Assembly (NCBI RefSeq): GCF_947090785.1
Contig: NZ_OX352320.1
Location: 4,143,001 to 4,207,000, forward strand
Source of the DNA: Rheinheimera sp. MM224
Lineage (GTDB): Bacteria > Pseudomonadota > Gammaproteobacteria > Enterobacterales > Alteromonadaceae
Length of the DNA stretch: 64,000 nt
Direction: 5' to 3'
Both the position numbers and the translations under genes were made by a program. Numbering within the stretch: the stretch's first letter is position 1; each line of letters begins with the position of its first letter. Shown here piece by piece: positions 25,890 to 36,101 of the stretch. The notes under the pieces were generated by a model, which saw nothing but the letters and a program-made list of their open reading frames with translations, did no database searches and was not told the DNA's origin.

Positions 25890-28800
25890 TTACTCTACTT
25901 TAGTAACATTCAACACTGGTGCTGCAGTGTCTGTTGCGGTGAGTGTGACCTTATAATCGGCCTGCTCGGTAATAGGTAGTTTCAGGTTCGAGCCACCTCT
26001 TGTCAGCACTTTATCTGTATCCAGACTGACCGTTTGATCCGCAGAGCCAAAATCTACTGTACTCCAGTCAGCCGAAGCTATCTTGAACTCATGATCCGCG
26101 GATACAGCAAGATTAAGTGTCACACTGTACACACCAGCACCGTCGTACTGCAGAGGATTAACTTCACCCCAGCCGTTCATGTTGCCTCGTAAATAGACAG
26201 TGGTCTCACCATAAGGCACGAATTCAGTCACAGTGAGCACCGGAGCTTCAGGAACGATAGCATTCACTCTGAAGGTATAAGTGGATGTTTTAGGGATGGT
26301 GATTTTCAGGTTAGAACCACCACGACTTAAGGTCTTCGCAGCCCCTAAAGTCACTTGTTGATCGGCTGAGCCAAAATCTACAGTGGACCAGTTCGCTGAA
26401 GCTATTTTAAACTCATAGTCACCCGCCGCAATAGTGATACTAGCGCTGTAGACTCCATCTCCATCGTAGCTCATCGCATCTGTTTCACCCCAACCATTCA
26501 TAGCGCCACGCACGTAAATAGTGGTTAACTCGTATGGAGGTATGTCTGCGGCTCCCAGTGTAGCGTCAGCTTTTAAACCTTCACCCTGAGCACCATTCTG
26601 AGGTTTAACAAAAACGGCTGCAGTGTAAGCAGGTACAGTAAAAGTACCTTCTGTTGCAGCTTCGGCAAAGCTGGCATCCTGCACCTGACTATCGGCGGAA
26701 ACCTGCTGCACCTGATGCAACACAAAACCTTTAGCTGTTGCAACTTCATGAGACTGCTCTGCTGCAGTGCCATTAATCACCACCACCACAGCATCGTGAT
26801 CAGGATCCAAATCGGCTAAGCCTGTGCCATCGTCAATGCTCATCACAATCAAACCAGGTGTCAGATTTTTACCAATGTTGTGAAAACCCACCCGCTGCAT
26901 CACATCCTGACCCGTTGTTAAACGAAACAGAGGGCTGCTTTTACGAATTTGCAGGAATTCGTTAAAGACATCAGATGAAAACTGAATGTCATCAGCAGCA
27001 GCTTTGGTATTCGCTTTGGTTGCAACAGATGCCATGGTCGCCCAATTGGCACTATTGTCCTGAGCCAGTGGTAAACCTACATTCCAGTTATTCGTTTCCT
27101 TGCTGAAATCAACAAAGTTAAACCAGTCACCTGCGTCATAGCTGTTGCGGTCCAGCGATTTAGAGCGCAATAAATCATCGCCCATTTGCAGGAAAGGGAT
27201 ACCCTGACTTAACAATGGGATAGCCAAAGCTATGCTGTTCACCCGCACCCGGTTTTCCAGACTCAAATCAACACCGGCATTATGTAGTTCCAGCTGTAAT
27301 TTATCCCAGATGGCTTCGTTATCATGCTTGGATACATAGTTAATAATATCTGCCGGATCTGTAGCATAACCTGCAGGCTGAGAGTTCCAAATCACACTGG
27401 AAGCCGTGCCGGTATTGCCTCTGTAGTCTTTGATAATAAAGTCTTTTAAGGTGCCGGCTAAACCAATTTCAATATAGTTCTGCTGCTGACGTTCACCGTC
27501 TTCGCCTTTGCCAGTAAATAAGGCAGCACTGCGCACGCTGTCGCGTAAACGGTCATTAAAAGTACCTACTTCAGTCCCTGCCATATTGGCCTGACGCGCT
27601 TGCTCAAACAGACGATCATCAGCCACTTCACCAAAATTCCAGCCTTCGCCATAGAAGTAGGTGTCAGCATCAACAGCTCGCACAGCGTCACGGGCCGCTA
27701 AAATACCAGCTTTGGGATGATGCCCCATAATGTCAAAACGGAAGCCATCAAAGCTGTATTCACGAGCTAACAACACTAATGAGTCTTTGACGAATTTATC
27801 CATCATTTTATGTTCAATTGCCGTATTTTCGCAGCAAGTAGAACGCTCAATCATGCCGCTGGTTGGATTGTATCTGTGGAAGTAACCAGGCACTATTTTG
27901 TCAAAAACTGAGTTATCAAATACAGCGGACGAATTGGTGTGGTTGTACACCACATCCAGCACTACCCGCAGGCCGATGTCGTGCAGAGCTTTATTCATAG
28001 CGCGCATTTCTTTAATACGGGCGACCCCTTCAGCACTGGAAGCATAACTGCCTTCAGGCACATTAAAGTGATGTGGATCATAACCCCAGTTAAAGCCATC
28101 AGTAGCTCGCATATCCGCCACTAACTGCTGAGCCAGCTCGCCGGATGGTTGATAAGACTTCAGCAAATCCAGTAATACTGTCGCATCGTTTTCATCTGCA
28201 CAGACTTTAGCTGCAGCGTTAACAGCACATAACTCGCCGACAGTGTCAGTGATTTCAACCCGCTTTGTGGCATCTTCATTAACAGTGGCCATATCTGTGG
28301 CAGGCAACATATGGAAATGCGTTACCCCACTTTCAGCCAGTTTTTTCAGATGCAAAACAGGGGCACTTTCCATCTCTGTAAAGGCCAGATATTTACCTCT
28401 GTTAGCTTCGCTGACACTAGTGTCACGGATACTGAAATCACGAATATGGCCTTCGTAAATTACTGTATCTTCTGGATTTTCAATAGTCGGAATAGTCTGG
28501 GTTGCCCAGCCTTCAGGTTTTAAATCCTCGTCGGCTAAATTAACAAACTGACTGAAACGACCGTTCGTCGACAAACTGACCGAATAAGGATCTGTGCTTT
28601 CTACGGTTTCCACTTTTTTGGTCGTCGGGTGATACACCTTCACTTCAAAGCGGTAGAAAGTGCGGTCCAGGTTGGCCTTGGTGCCGCTGTAACTCCAGAT
28701 CCCTGTCGCGGCATCTAAGGTCATAGCCTGAGTAGAGGTTAGTGTTTTTGCAGCGTTATACAGCTTTAACGCCACACTTTGAGCAGTAGGCGCCCATAAC

Positions 28801-29879
28801 GCAACCTTCACAGCATCACCTTCATAGCGGACACCTAAAGTGGCTTCATCAGCATCGGCTTCAGCACTGGTGTAAAGGTCATCCAGTACTTTCGCTGCTT
28901 GCACATAACTGGCGGTTGCAACTTTATTTTCTGTATCATAAGCAGCTAATACCATTTGGTCTTTGACTATAGATTTCGCCTCAGTTTCAGTGACATCGAT
29001 CTCAAAAGCTGGCCAGTCAGCAATATGAGGTATCCCGGCCTTTTGGGTGTCTGTCAGCTCAGTTGCTACAAGATCAACCGTTTGGCCATTAATCTGGGCA
29101 TCCACATTGATCTTGAGATCAGCCTGCGCCGTGTGGTGCAGTTTTACTTTTGACGCCAAAGCCCGGTCTACATTCCAGACAAAAGTGTCAGCGTCAATCC
29201 AATGCGCTGAACTGTCAGCAATCTGAGCGCCTAAAGAGGCAACAGGGTAGGTGTACACACTGCTTTTGCCATGAAAAGTCCAGGCCATACGTGCCACTTC
29301 AGGTACATCTTTTGGACCCACAGAAAACTTAAAGTCGCCAGCTCCCATAGCTTTACCAGCATCGTCAGTACCAATGTGGATAATAAAATTGGCGCAGGCA
29401 TCAGCAGTTTCTGCGACACCATCTTTTAACTCCAATACCCAATAAGCTCCGTACACCTCATCCACACCAGTGTGCGTCAATCCTTTATCCCATCCTTCAG
29501 CAATGGAGACACTTTCATAAGCGTCACAGGCTTCATTATTCCAGGTATGTAACTTGTACCCTTCGTAGTTATCATCCGCTCTGTTGTAAAACAAAATCGC
29601 CTGATTCGGCCCCGGATATATTGAAGCTTTAGGTGCGTCCGGATTATAGCCAAGGATACATTCTTCATTTTTGGCATCTGGGAATTCAGGCGCCAGACAT
29701 TTAATAGGAGGAGGGTCAATACAAGCAGTCCCCGTATCATTTGGGATCTGCGGTACAGAACAGGTCAGCAACTGTTTGCCGCCTTCTACCGAATCTTCTC
29801 CTCCACTGCCGCAAGCGGACAGTATCAATGCTGCGCAGCCAATCAGGCCTAGCTTCAAGCCTTGCGTTATAGTCAACAT
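25890..29879 (-). CDS. pulA: Type I pullulanase-type alpha-1,6-glucosidase, surface lipoprotein with C-terminal binding modules
   Basis: 1329-residue debranching enzyme. The lipoprotein signal is LGLIGCAALILSACGSGG, with the lipidated Cys about residue 23. A CBM41-like starch module follows (about 85-190, PGPNQAILFYNRADD), then N-terminal beta domains and CBM48. The GH13 barrel has the pullulanase motif NWGYDPHHFNVPEGSY, region I VVYNH, nucleophile Asp716 (GFRFDIMG), acid Glu745 (YGEGW) and region IV KHDN (Asp853). Two near-identical 90-residue modules close the protein (AMNGWGE and NMNGWGE), a duplication probably binding starch. The ATG at 29877-29879 has GGAG 9 bases upstream. It starts 71 bases after the second receptor and is probably co-transcribed with it. 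Confidence 0.9.
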   Translation of the reverse strand: MLTITQGLKLGLIGCAALILSACGSGGEDSVEGGKQLLTCSVPQIPNDTGTACIDPPPIKCLAPEFPDAKNEECILGYNPDAPKASIYPGPNQAILFYNRADDNYEGYKLHTWNNEACDAYESVSIAEGWDKGLTHTGVDEVYGAYWVLELKDGVAETADACANFIIHIGTDDAGKAMGAGDFKFSVGPKDVPEVARMAWTFHGKSSVYTYPVASLGAQIADSSAHWIDADTFVWNVDRALASKVKLHHTAQADLKINVDAQINGQTVDLVATELTDTQKAGIPHIADWPAFEIDVTETEAKSIVKDQMVLAAYDTENKVATASYVQAAKVLDDLYTSAEADADEATLGVRYEGDAVKVALWAPTAQSVALKLYNAAKTLTSTQAMTLDAATGIWSYSGTKANLDRTFYRFEVKVYHPTTKKVETVESTDPYSVSLSTNGRFSQFVNLADEDLKPEGWATQTIPTIENPEDTVIYEGHIRDFSIRDTSVSEANRGKYLAFTEMESAPVLHLKKLAESGVTHFHMLPATDMATVNEDATKRVEITDTVGELCAVNAAAKVCADENDATVLLDLLKSYQPSGELAQQLVADMRATDGFNWGYDPHHFNVPEGSYASSAEGVARIKEMRAMNKALHDIGLRVVLDVVYNHTNSSAVFDNSVFDKIVPGYFHRYNPTSGMIERSTCCENTAIEHKMMDKFVKDSLVLLAREYSFDGFRFDIMGHHPKAGILAARDAVRAVDADTYFYGEGWNFGEVADDRLFEQARQANMAGTEVGTFNDRLRDSVRSAALFTGKGEDGERQQQNYIEIGLAGTLKDFIIKDYRGNTGTASSVIWNSQPAGYATDPADIINYVSKHDNEAIWDKLQLELHNAGVDLSLENRVRVNSIALAIPLLSQGIPFLQMGDDLLRSKSLDRNSYDAGDWFNFVDFSKETNNWNVGLPLAQDNSANWATMASVATKANTKAAADDIQFSSDVFNEFLQIRKSSPLFRLTTGQDVMQRVGFHNIGKNLTPGLIVMSIDDGTGLADLDPDHDAVVVVINGTAAEQSHEVATAKGFVLHQVQQVSADSQVQDASFAEAATEGTFTVPAYTAAVFVKPQNGAQGEGLKADATLGAADIPPYELTTIYVRGAMNGWGETDAMSYDGDGVYSASITIAAGDYEFKIASANWSTVDFGSADQQVTLGAAKTLSRGGSNLKITIPKTSTYTFRVNAIVPEAPVLTVTEFVPYGETTVYLRGNMNGWGEVNPLQYDGAGVYSVTLNLAVSADHEFKIASADWSTVDFGSADQTVSLDTDKVLTRGGSNLKLPITEQADYKVTLTATDTAAPVLNVTKVE

Positions 29880-29950
29880 ATAGTCGTGCTCCAATCAATT
29901 CTTGTTATGAGCACCCGTTCATTAACTGGGTGCTAAAGTCATCACCCGGG

Positions 29951-32854
29951 TCAGAACGTATAGTTCGCACCAACAAAATACTGGCGGCCAAAAAACTGGA
30001 TAGTGCCGGTATTGGCTTCTTCGCCAAAATAACTTTTGGTCGGTTCGTCCGTCAGGTTATTCACCTGAAACAGCACACCAAAGTTATCGTTGATTTGATA
30101 TGAAGCCTGGTAATCAATCACAGTTTCACCGTCGAAGTTCACAGTCTGAGCTTCTACAGCCACCTGTTCAGACACAAAATTGTCGCGGTAACGACCACTG
30201 ACCCGGGTTTCAAAACCTTCGTATTCCCAGAACAGAGTCGCTGTCATGACGTTTTTCGATAGTCCAGGCAACGTAATATCTATGGTCTGTTCACCTAAGC
30301 TGACCTGTTGCTGGATTTCACTTTCTGTGTAGGAGTAGCTACCGCTAAAACCTAAACCTTGCCAAAAGGAAGGTAAAAATTTAAACACTTGGGTATAAGC
30401 GATTTCAGCACCACGGATATAACCGCCTTTCTCGTTATTCAACGCAGTAGTGTAATCTCCGGGTTTTGTAGATACAGTTGAACCGTTGTCGCGGACTATA
30501 AAATCCGGGATAGGAAAACCTGCAGCTTTAAAGTCAAAATCAGCGATAGTGAAAGTATTGATAAAAGACTCAATATCCTTGTAAAACAGGGCTGCTACAA
30601 AAGCGCCATCTGTTTCAGTAAAGTATTTTTCGTAAGAAATATCATATTGAGTGGCGTAAAAAGGTTTCAGGAAAGGACTATTAGACGACGACCCATTCAC
30701 CTGTCCTGTATCCTCATCTATGGTATAGCTGGTGTTGGATGCTAAACGATCAATAGGTGGACGCGACATCACTTTCGCTGCAGCAAACCGCAGCTGATCA
30801 CTGTCAGTTAAAGCAAAATTCAGATTCATTTGTGGCAGATAATCGCGGTAGCTCTGGCCTCGTATACTGGGTTTGTATTGTGTATTGACCAATCCAACTT
30901 CGTCAGTAATGTTTTGAGCACCTAAAGTGACGTCACCACCTACATTGGTCAGATCCGTTGCAAACTGATCAGTCTCAACCATACGTACACCGAAGTTACC
31001 CGTTACTGGAATAGAAAATAACTCAGTATCTATATTGGCCATCAGATAAGCCGCCAATACATCTTCGTACACTTCTCCACTTTGCAGTACAGACCAGGCA
31101 CGGTCAGGCCCTCCAGGGACTTGCTGGCTTTCGATCACCCCCTGATTTCCTGTGCCCCAGGTTTGTACTGGTTGCGGAACACCTTGCGGAAACCAGGCAT
31201 TGAGCGCTTTATCCATATCTATGGCTAAATAGCCCGGGAAATGAGAAAAGGCCCCGCTAAAGTTGACAACTTCGACCATATCTTCGGTCAAACGAAGTGG
31301 TGGTTGTGAATTTAAAAACGAAGAATCTGAACCATACTCGTACACTGAGCGATCATTGGAATAATCCCTTTCTGAATAACGCACACCAGCTTCTAACGAA
31401 GATATAAATCCTTCACTCTCCAGCTCGTACTTGCCATCCAGTTTATAAGCATTGACCTCGTCAGAGTTTACATAAGGGTAAATACCATATTTGCTGACCA
31501 TCACTTTACTGATATCAGTAAAAGCGTCTGCCTGATTAAAACCAACATCAGGCAGGTTTAAACCATTCAGCTTGTAAACAATTTGCACATTGGTATCCAG
31601 TTCTGGATTTGCCACAGTGGCATCTTGAGCAACCAAAGACCACAACAGACCATTTCTGAAGTTACTGGTCGCTTTTGAGTGGGATACATCAAAATTGAAG
31701 CTCAACTGATCAGTAGCTGCAAAATCGGCATTAAAACCGAAGCTTTTCACTTCATCTTCATCTGTGTTGTCATCATTTACTAATTCAACACGGGTATGTC
31801 CATCTGTTGTCCGGTTAAACACACCACCAGTCAGCAGATTGCCATTAATGATCGGGTTGTTAATAGCAGCAGTGCGTCCTTCCAGTTTTACCCTGAAACC
31901 ACGGGCAAAAGCTTCAGTATCAAATTTGGATAAAAAGGCGTCCGCTTTTAAGGTTAACTTGTCAGTAGGCACCCATTCCAGTGCTGCCATATAGCCATTA
32001 CGGGTTTCTTCGCCTCCCCGATGCTGCATCTCAAAACCTTCACTGACCAGCTCCTCAGGGTCATCTTCTGCAGCACCATCTATATCAACCGGAGCGTTAT
32101 AAGCGAGGCCCACAAACTGCGTTGACACGCTAGGCTGATACAAACGGGCAAAACCAAAAGCCACACCTAAGGTTTCATCTAAAAACTTGCCCTGATAAGA
32201 CAAACTAAAACGATCACCAGTCTCCTGACCATTGGGGATTTCATCCGCCCTGTCGTTGTACATACCACGGGCATTGACGGTGAAGTTATGCATTTCTTTG
32301 GCTTGAAGCGGGCTGGCGGTTTTTAACTCCACTGTACCTGCAACTCCACCTTCAATCAGAGACACTTTAGGAGATTTATACACAGAGGCTGAAGAAATCA
32401 GCTCGGACGGATATTGATCAAATTCGATATTACGTTGACCGCTGGTGGATACCTGCTCACGGCCATTTAAGGTTGAAAATACAAAACCGCCCGCCATACC
32501 CCGAATGTTGATTTCAGAAGCCTGGCCACCGGTTCTTACTGCTGAAATACCAGGTAAACGTGTTAAAGCATCAGCCATAGAGACATCAGGTAAAGCACCT
32601 AAATCGTCTGCTGAAATGGACTCCACCACTGTGTCGGCAAAACGTTTGTCGTTCAGTGATTTAATTAAACTGCTGGAGAAGCCTTTAACTTCAATGACTT
32701 CGACTTCTTCTCTGGTTTTGCTGGTGTTCGAACCAGCACTGACCTGCTCTTCCTGCTGTGCGAGTTGCTGGTTTGCTTCTTCTGCACTGATGCTGCAACT
32801 AAAACCTGCTGCAGCAATAGCGAGCGTCAGCAAACTATGCTTATAGTTTGACAT
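29951..32854 (-). CDS. TonB-dependent outer-membrane receptor, second copy
   Basis: 967-residue receptor with signal peptide (LLTLAIAAAGFSCSISA), a Ser/Gln-rich linker, TonB-box-like EVEVIEVKGFSSSL and the plug motifs SMADALTRLPGISAVR and INIRGMAGGFVFSTLNGRE. The barrel ends GRQYFVGANYTF. It belongs to the same large class as the receptor at 22571 but is clearly divergent, so the two may take different chain lengths or linkages. It has its own copy of the operator, which forms an 18-bp perfect palindrome. Pullulanase lies just downstream, which suggests import of debranched pullulan or amylopectin fragments. Confidence 0.9.
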   Translation of the reverse strand: MSNYKHSLLTLAIAAAGFSCSISAEEANQQLAQQEEQVSAGSNTSKTREEVEVIEVKGFSSSLIKSLNDKRFADTVVESISADDLGALPDVSMADALTRLPGISAVRTGGQASEINIRGMAGGFVFSTLNGREQVSTSGQRNIEFDQYPSELISSASVYKSPKVSLIEGGVAGTVELKTASPLQAKEMHNFTVNARGMYNDRADEIPNGQETGDRFSLSYQGKFLDETLGVAFGFARLYQPSVSTQFVGLAYNAPVDIDGAAEDDPEELVSEGFEMQHRGGEETRNGYMAALEWVPTDKLTLKADAFLSKFDTEAFARGFRVKLEGRTAAINNPIINGNLLTGGVFNRTTDGHTRVELVNDDNTDEDEVKSFGFNADFAATDQLSFNFDVSHSKATSNFRNGLLWSLVAQDATVANPELDTNVQIVYKLNGLNLPDVGFNQADAFTDISKVMVSKYGIYPYVNSDEVNAYKLDGKYELESEGFISSLEAGVRYSERDYSNDRSVYEYGSDSSFLNSQPPLRLTEDMVEVVNFSGAFSHFPGYLAIDMDKALNAWFPQGVPQPVQTWGTGNQGVIESQQVPGGPDRAWSVLQSGEVYEDVLAAYLMANIDTELFSIPVTGNFGVRMVETDQFATDLTNVGGDVTLGAQNITDEVGLVNTQYKPSIRGQSYRDYLPQMNLNFALTDSDQLRFAAAKVMSRPPIDRLASNTSYTIDEDTGQVNGSSSNSPFLKPFYATQYDISYEKYFTETDGAFVAALFYKDIESFINTFTIADFDFKAAGFPIPDFIVRDNGSTVSTKPGDYTTALNNEKGGYIRGAEIAYTQVFKFLPSFWQGLGFSGSYSYTESEIQQQVSLGEQTIDITLPGLSKNVMTATLFWEYEGFETRVSGRYRDNFVSEQVAVEAQTVNFDGETVIDYQASYQINDNFGVLFQVNNLTDEPTKSYFGEEANTGTIQFFGRQYFVGANYTF

Positions 32855-32945
32855 GCCTCTTGTCCCCGATTTGGATTGTTATAGACATTCCTTGTACAAC
32901 ACAATCAAAGGACGTCCTGGTTTTTATAAAATCTTCCGTGAACAG

Positions 32946-32991
32946 TTATTAACCAAGCTGAGCCGCCTCACAACATGAATACGTATTCATG
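32946..32991 (-). promoter_or_regulatory. Operator and putative promoter of the second receptor-pullulanase operon
   Basis: CATGAATACGTATTCATG at 32974-32991 is an 18-bp perfect palindrome containing the shared 14-bp core. On the minus strand it is followed by TTGTGA (32973-32968) and TAATAA (32951-32946) with a 16-base spacer. Confidence 0.7.
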
Positions 32992-33205
32992 ACATACGCT
33001 AGTCACAAACTGGTGCAGACCAGGCTGTTTATATAAAAACGGGGACAGACAGAAATTTTCGACACTGCAAACATTGCTTTCAAATGTAACGAAAACCATG
33101 ATTTAAGCAGCGATATTACGAGATGAAAGGGGTTTCATTTCCAAACATTTAATTGCACTAATTTAGGTTAATTGCGGCTAAAGCAGTGCAAAACGCTAAA
33201 AAATA

Positions 33206-33225
33206 AAGGCCACTTGCGTGGCCTT
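33206..33225. terminator. Terminator of the chemoreceptor gene
   Basis: Arms AAGGCCAC (33206-33213) and GTGGCCTT (33218-33225). On the minus strand the stem is followed by TATTTTTT. It lies 11 bases beyond the chemoreceptor stop codon. Confidence 0.8.
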
Positions 33226-33236
33226 ATTCGTTAAAT

Positions 33237-34862
33237 TTACACCCGATACGAAGCAGCCTGCTGCTGCAAACGTGCAGCTAATTGGGCTAATGAGGTGCTG
33301 GCATCCGCACTGTGGGTTGCGCTGCGGGTCATCTCGCCGATACTGACGCTAAACTCACTGATATTTTTATTAATATCTTCGGCCACTATGGTTTGTTGTT
33401 CAGTCGCAGCAGAAATTTGCACGTTCATATCCACTATAGTGCCAACAGCAGATTTAATATCCTCAAGCACCACTCCAGCTTCCTGTGCATTGGTGACACT
33501 GGTGCTGGCGTATTGACCTGATTGCGCCATTGCCTGCACTGCTTCGCGGGCTGAGGCTTGTAAAGTGTCAATCATGGTACGTATTGATTCGGTCGCTTTT
33601 TGAGTATTGGTCGCTAAAGTTCGCACTTCATCTGCCACCACAGCAAAACCCCGGCCTGCTTCACCGGCACGAGCTGCTTCAATGGCTGCGTTTAACGCCA
33701 GCAAGTTAGTTTGACCTGCTATCGTTTGGATCACCGCCAGCACCGCCGTTATTTTCTCAGACTCGCCATTGAGTTGCTCTATCACCAGGCTGGCGCCGTT
33801 CACTACTTTGGATAACTGCTCAATAGAACTGACATTCTGGATGACTTTTTGATAACCCTGCTGGGTTTTATGATCCACATCATTGGCTTGCTCTGACGTT
33901 GCCAAAGCGCTGTTAGCCACTTCCTGAATAGCGGCCGACATTTGATTGACAGCTGTGGCTATTAAATTAGCCTGCTGCTCCTGCTCAAAGGCGGTGCCGC
34001 TGACCTGCTGGCTAATTTGGCTCATCTCTTCTGAAGCGGCTGCCAGCTGTGACACTGCATCACCTAACTCAGTAAAAAACTGGTGCACACGGCTGATCGT
34101 CTGATTAAAAGCTATGGCGGTAATTGCAATTTCGTCAGTACCGGTAATTTGTGCTCTGATCCGTAAATCAGATTTATCTCCAACCACAGAAATAGCCTGT
34201 TGCAACTGATTCAGAGGCTTATGAATAGAGCGGTAAATTAACCAGGACAAAACCCCTAAACATATAAACACCAACAACAGCGCAATCACAAAAAGTTGTA
34301 GAAAAAACTGATACTGCTCTGCCGCTTCGACCTTAAATTTCTCAGCCTCCACTAACTGCACATCAATTAAAGCCGCCAAAGATGCACTCAGTGGATCAGC
34401 CAGTTGATACAGCTCTGTATTAAAGTCTTTCGCACTACGCTGCACTAAGCTGCCATCGCTGATTTGCCCCTGATACTCTTGCAGTTTTTGCCGAAACACT
34501 GACATTTGTTGTTTAGCTTTTTTAGCCAATCCAGCTTCTTCTGTGGTTAAAGTCGTTGCCAGATAAGCCTGCCACACCTGATCGGCCAGCTGGCCTTGTT
34601 GCTGCAACTGCTGCACAGTTTCAGAAGCACTTATCACCTCACCACGATATTTATGCAACAGATCAACTGAAGTCACGGCATAAGCATCAGCCACCTGCTT
34701 AATTTGCTTCAGCGGCACAACGCGGTCTTCATAAATACTGGTGGCTCCATCACTTAAATGGCCCATTTCCCTGACCGAAATCAAACTAATGGTAATTAAC
34801 ACCAGTAATGGCACACAAACCAACAGCAACAAGCGGATTTTTACCGACATTTGATTTAACAT
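33237..34862 (-). CDS. Methyl-accepting chemotaxis protein
   Basis: 541-residue inner-membrane chemoreceptor. First helix [20 protein letters not shown], then a periplasmic four-helix-bundle sensor of about 150 residues. The second helix is [25 protein letters not shown], the HAMP domain spans about 212-265, and the cytoplasmic coiled-coil signalling domain has the hairpin tip [20 protein letters not shown] and [10 protein letters not shown]. It lacks the C-terminal CheR-binding pentapeptide. It sits beside the starch locus but is transcribed from its own region and has no copy of the operator. The ligand is unknown. Confidence 0.92.
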   Translation of the reverse strand: MLNQMSVKIRLLLLVCVPLLVLITISLISVREMGHLSDGATSIYEDRVVPLKQIKQVADAYAVTSVDLLHKYRGEVISASETVQQLQQQGQLADQVWQAYLATTLTTEEAGLAKKAKQQMSVFRQKLQEYQGQISDGSLVQRSAKDFNTELYQLADPLSASLAALIDVQLVEAEKFKVEAAEQYQFFLQLFVIALLLVFICLGVLSWLIYRSIHKPLNQLQQAISVVGDKSDLRIRAQITGTDEIAITAIAFNQTISRVHQFFTELGDAVSQLAAASEEMSQISQQVSGTAFEQEQQANLIATAVNQMSAAIQEVANSALATSEQANDVDHKTQQGYQKVIQNVSSIEQLSKVVNGASLVIEQLNGESEKITAVLAVIQTIAGQTNLLALNAAIEAARAGEAGRGFAVVADEVRTLATNTQKATESIRTMIDTLQASAREAVQAMAQSGQYASTSVTNAQEAGVVLEDIKSAVGTIVDMNVQISAATEQQTIVAEDINKNISEFSVSIGEMTRSATHSADASTSLAQLAARLQQQAASYRV

Positions 34863-35039
34863 TGGGGTGAACTCCTTAACAGATCAGTAACTTAGCGATT
34901 TAACTTTCCTATTGAGCATAGCCCAAAACTGGCAGGTTCAACGGATTAACACAAAATGCGCTTTGATTCAGTTGTTGCCTTTTGTCCGGCTTTTCTGGAT
35001 CATCGGCAAAGCCCCTCAATTTAATGAAAGGATTTTCTA

Positions 35040-35453
35040 ATGAGTGAAACTTTATTGGCCTCTGTGGCTGGTTTTCCTGAATTTATCAGCTTCTTTTTTC
35101 TGGCCATTTTATTAATAGCTTTGTTTTGTCGTTTCTACACCTGGATCACACCACAAGACGAACTCGCCCTGATCAAAGAAAACAACAGCGCTGCAGCCAT
35201 AGCTTTTGCCGGTGCTTTAATTGGTTTTGCTTTGCCGTTATCCAGCGCTATCACCCATTCACTGTCGTTAGCCGACTGTGCTATCTGGGGTGCTATTGCC
35301 TTAGTGGTTCAGGTGCTGACCTTTGCCGTGGTCCGTTTTGCTCTAAAACAACTGCCGGAACGTATCAATAAAGGCGAAGTGGCTGCTGGTGTGTTTTCTG
35401 CCGGTTGTTCTATTGCCATTGGTTTGATTAACTCTGCCAGCATGACCTATTAA
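35040..35453 (+). CDS. DUF350 family membrane protein (YjfL-like)
   Basis: 137-residue inner-membrane protein with four predicted helices (FISFFFLAILLIALFCRFY, AIAFAGALIGFALPLSSAI, CAIWGAIALVVQVLTFAVV, VFSAGCSIAIGLI). This matches the DUF350 family, whose members sit upstream of DUF1190 and glutathionylspermidine-synthase-like genes, as here. AAAGGA precedes the ATG. The function is unknown. The next gene starts 27 bases downstream. Confidence 0.82.
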   Translation: MSETLLASVAGFPEFISFFFLAILLIALFCRFYTWITPQDELALIKENNSAAAIAFAGALIGFALPLSSAITHSLSLADCAIWGAIALVVQVLTFAVVRFALKQLPERINKGEVAAGVFSAGCSIAIGLINSASMTY

Positions 35454-35480
35454 TTTGCACAAACTATTAAGGAGTCACTG

Positions 35481-36095
35481 ATGAAACAAAAAGTGCTGAA
35501 ACGCAGTAAAAAAGCAGCTTTAGTGTTGATGGTGCCTACTGCAACTTTTTTAATGGCAGGTTGTGGTCAGGAAGAGGCGGTGCAAACTGCAGCTTTTGAA
35601 ACCGTCGACCAATGTGCCGCTTATTACAATCCTGAACAATGTAAAGCTGACTTAGGTCAGGCTTTGGCTATGCATACCCAGGTTGCGCCTAAATACACAG
35701 ACAAAGCCGCTTGTGAAACGGACTTTGGTGTAGGCCAATGTGAAACACCGGCTCAGGCCGCAGCAACAGCGGGAACAGAGCAAGTACCACAACAAGCTCA
35801 AGCCTCCAGTGGCGGCTTTTTTATGCCAATGATGATGGGCTTTTTAGCAGGTCAAATGTTGAACCGTTCAGGCTCACAGTTAAAACAACCAGTGCAGGCT
35901 CAGCCTTTGTATAAATCAAGGGACGACCGAAGCACCTTCCGCACTGCAACCAATACACCCGTAGCTAAAGGTGTAGGCCCAACTTATATCAAACCTTCTT
36001 CGGTGCAACCTAAACCTGCAGGTATGGTCAATAGAGGTGGTTTTGGTGCTCAGGCGCAAAAACGTTCCAGCTCAGCCAGCAGCTTTGGTGGTTAA
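35481..36095 (+). CDS. DUF1190 family lipoprotein (YgiB/YjfM-like)
   Basis: 204-residue protein with a long basic N terminus and lipobox TFLMAGCGQ (lipid-acceptor Cys at about 28). Two similar Cys-containing segments follow: TVDQCAAYYNPEQCKADLG and DKAACETDFGVGQCE. Then comes a short hydrophobic Met/Gly stretch (GFFMPMMMGFLAGQML) and a Gly/Ser-rich tail. The family is DUF1190, paired with the synthetase-like gene downstream, which begins 6 bases after this stop. The role is unknown. Confidence 0.82.
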   Translation: MKQKVLKRSKKAALVLMVPTATFLMAGCGQEEAVQTAAFETVDQCAAYYNPEQCKADLGQALAMHTQVAPKYTDKAACETDFGVGQCETPAQAAATAGTEQVPQQAQASSGGFFMPMMMGFLAGQMLNRSGSQLKQPVQAQPLYKSRDDRSTFRTATNTPVAKGVGPTYIKPSSVQPKPAGMVNRGGFGAQAQKRSSSASSFGG

Positions 36096-36101
36096 AAGCG
36101 C

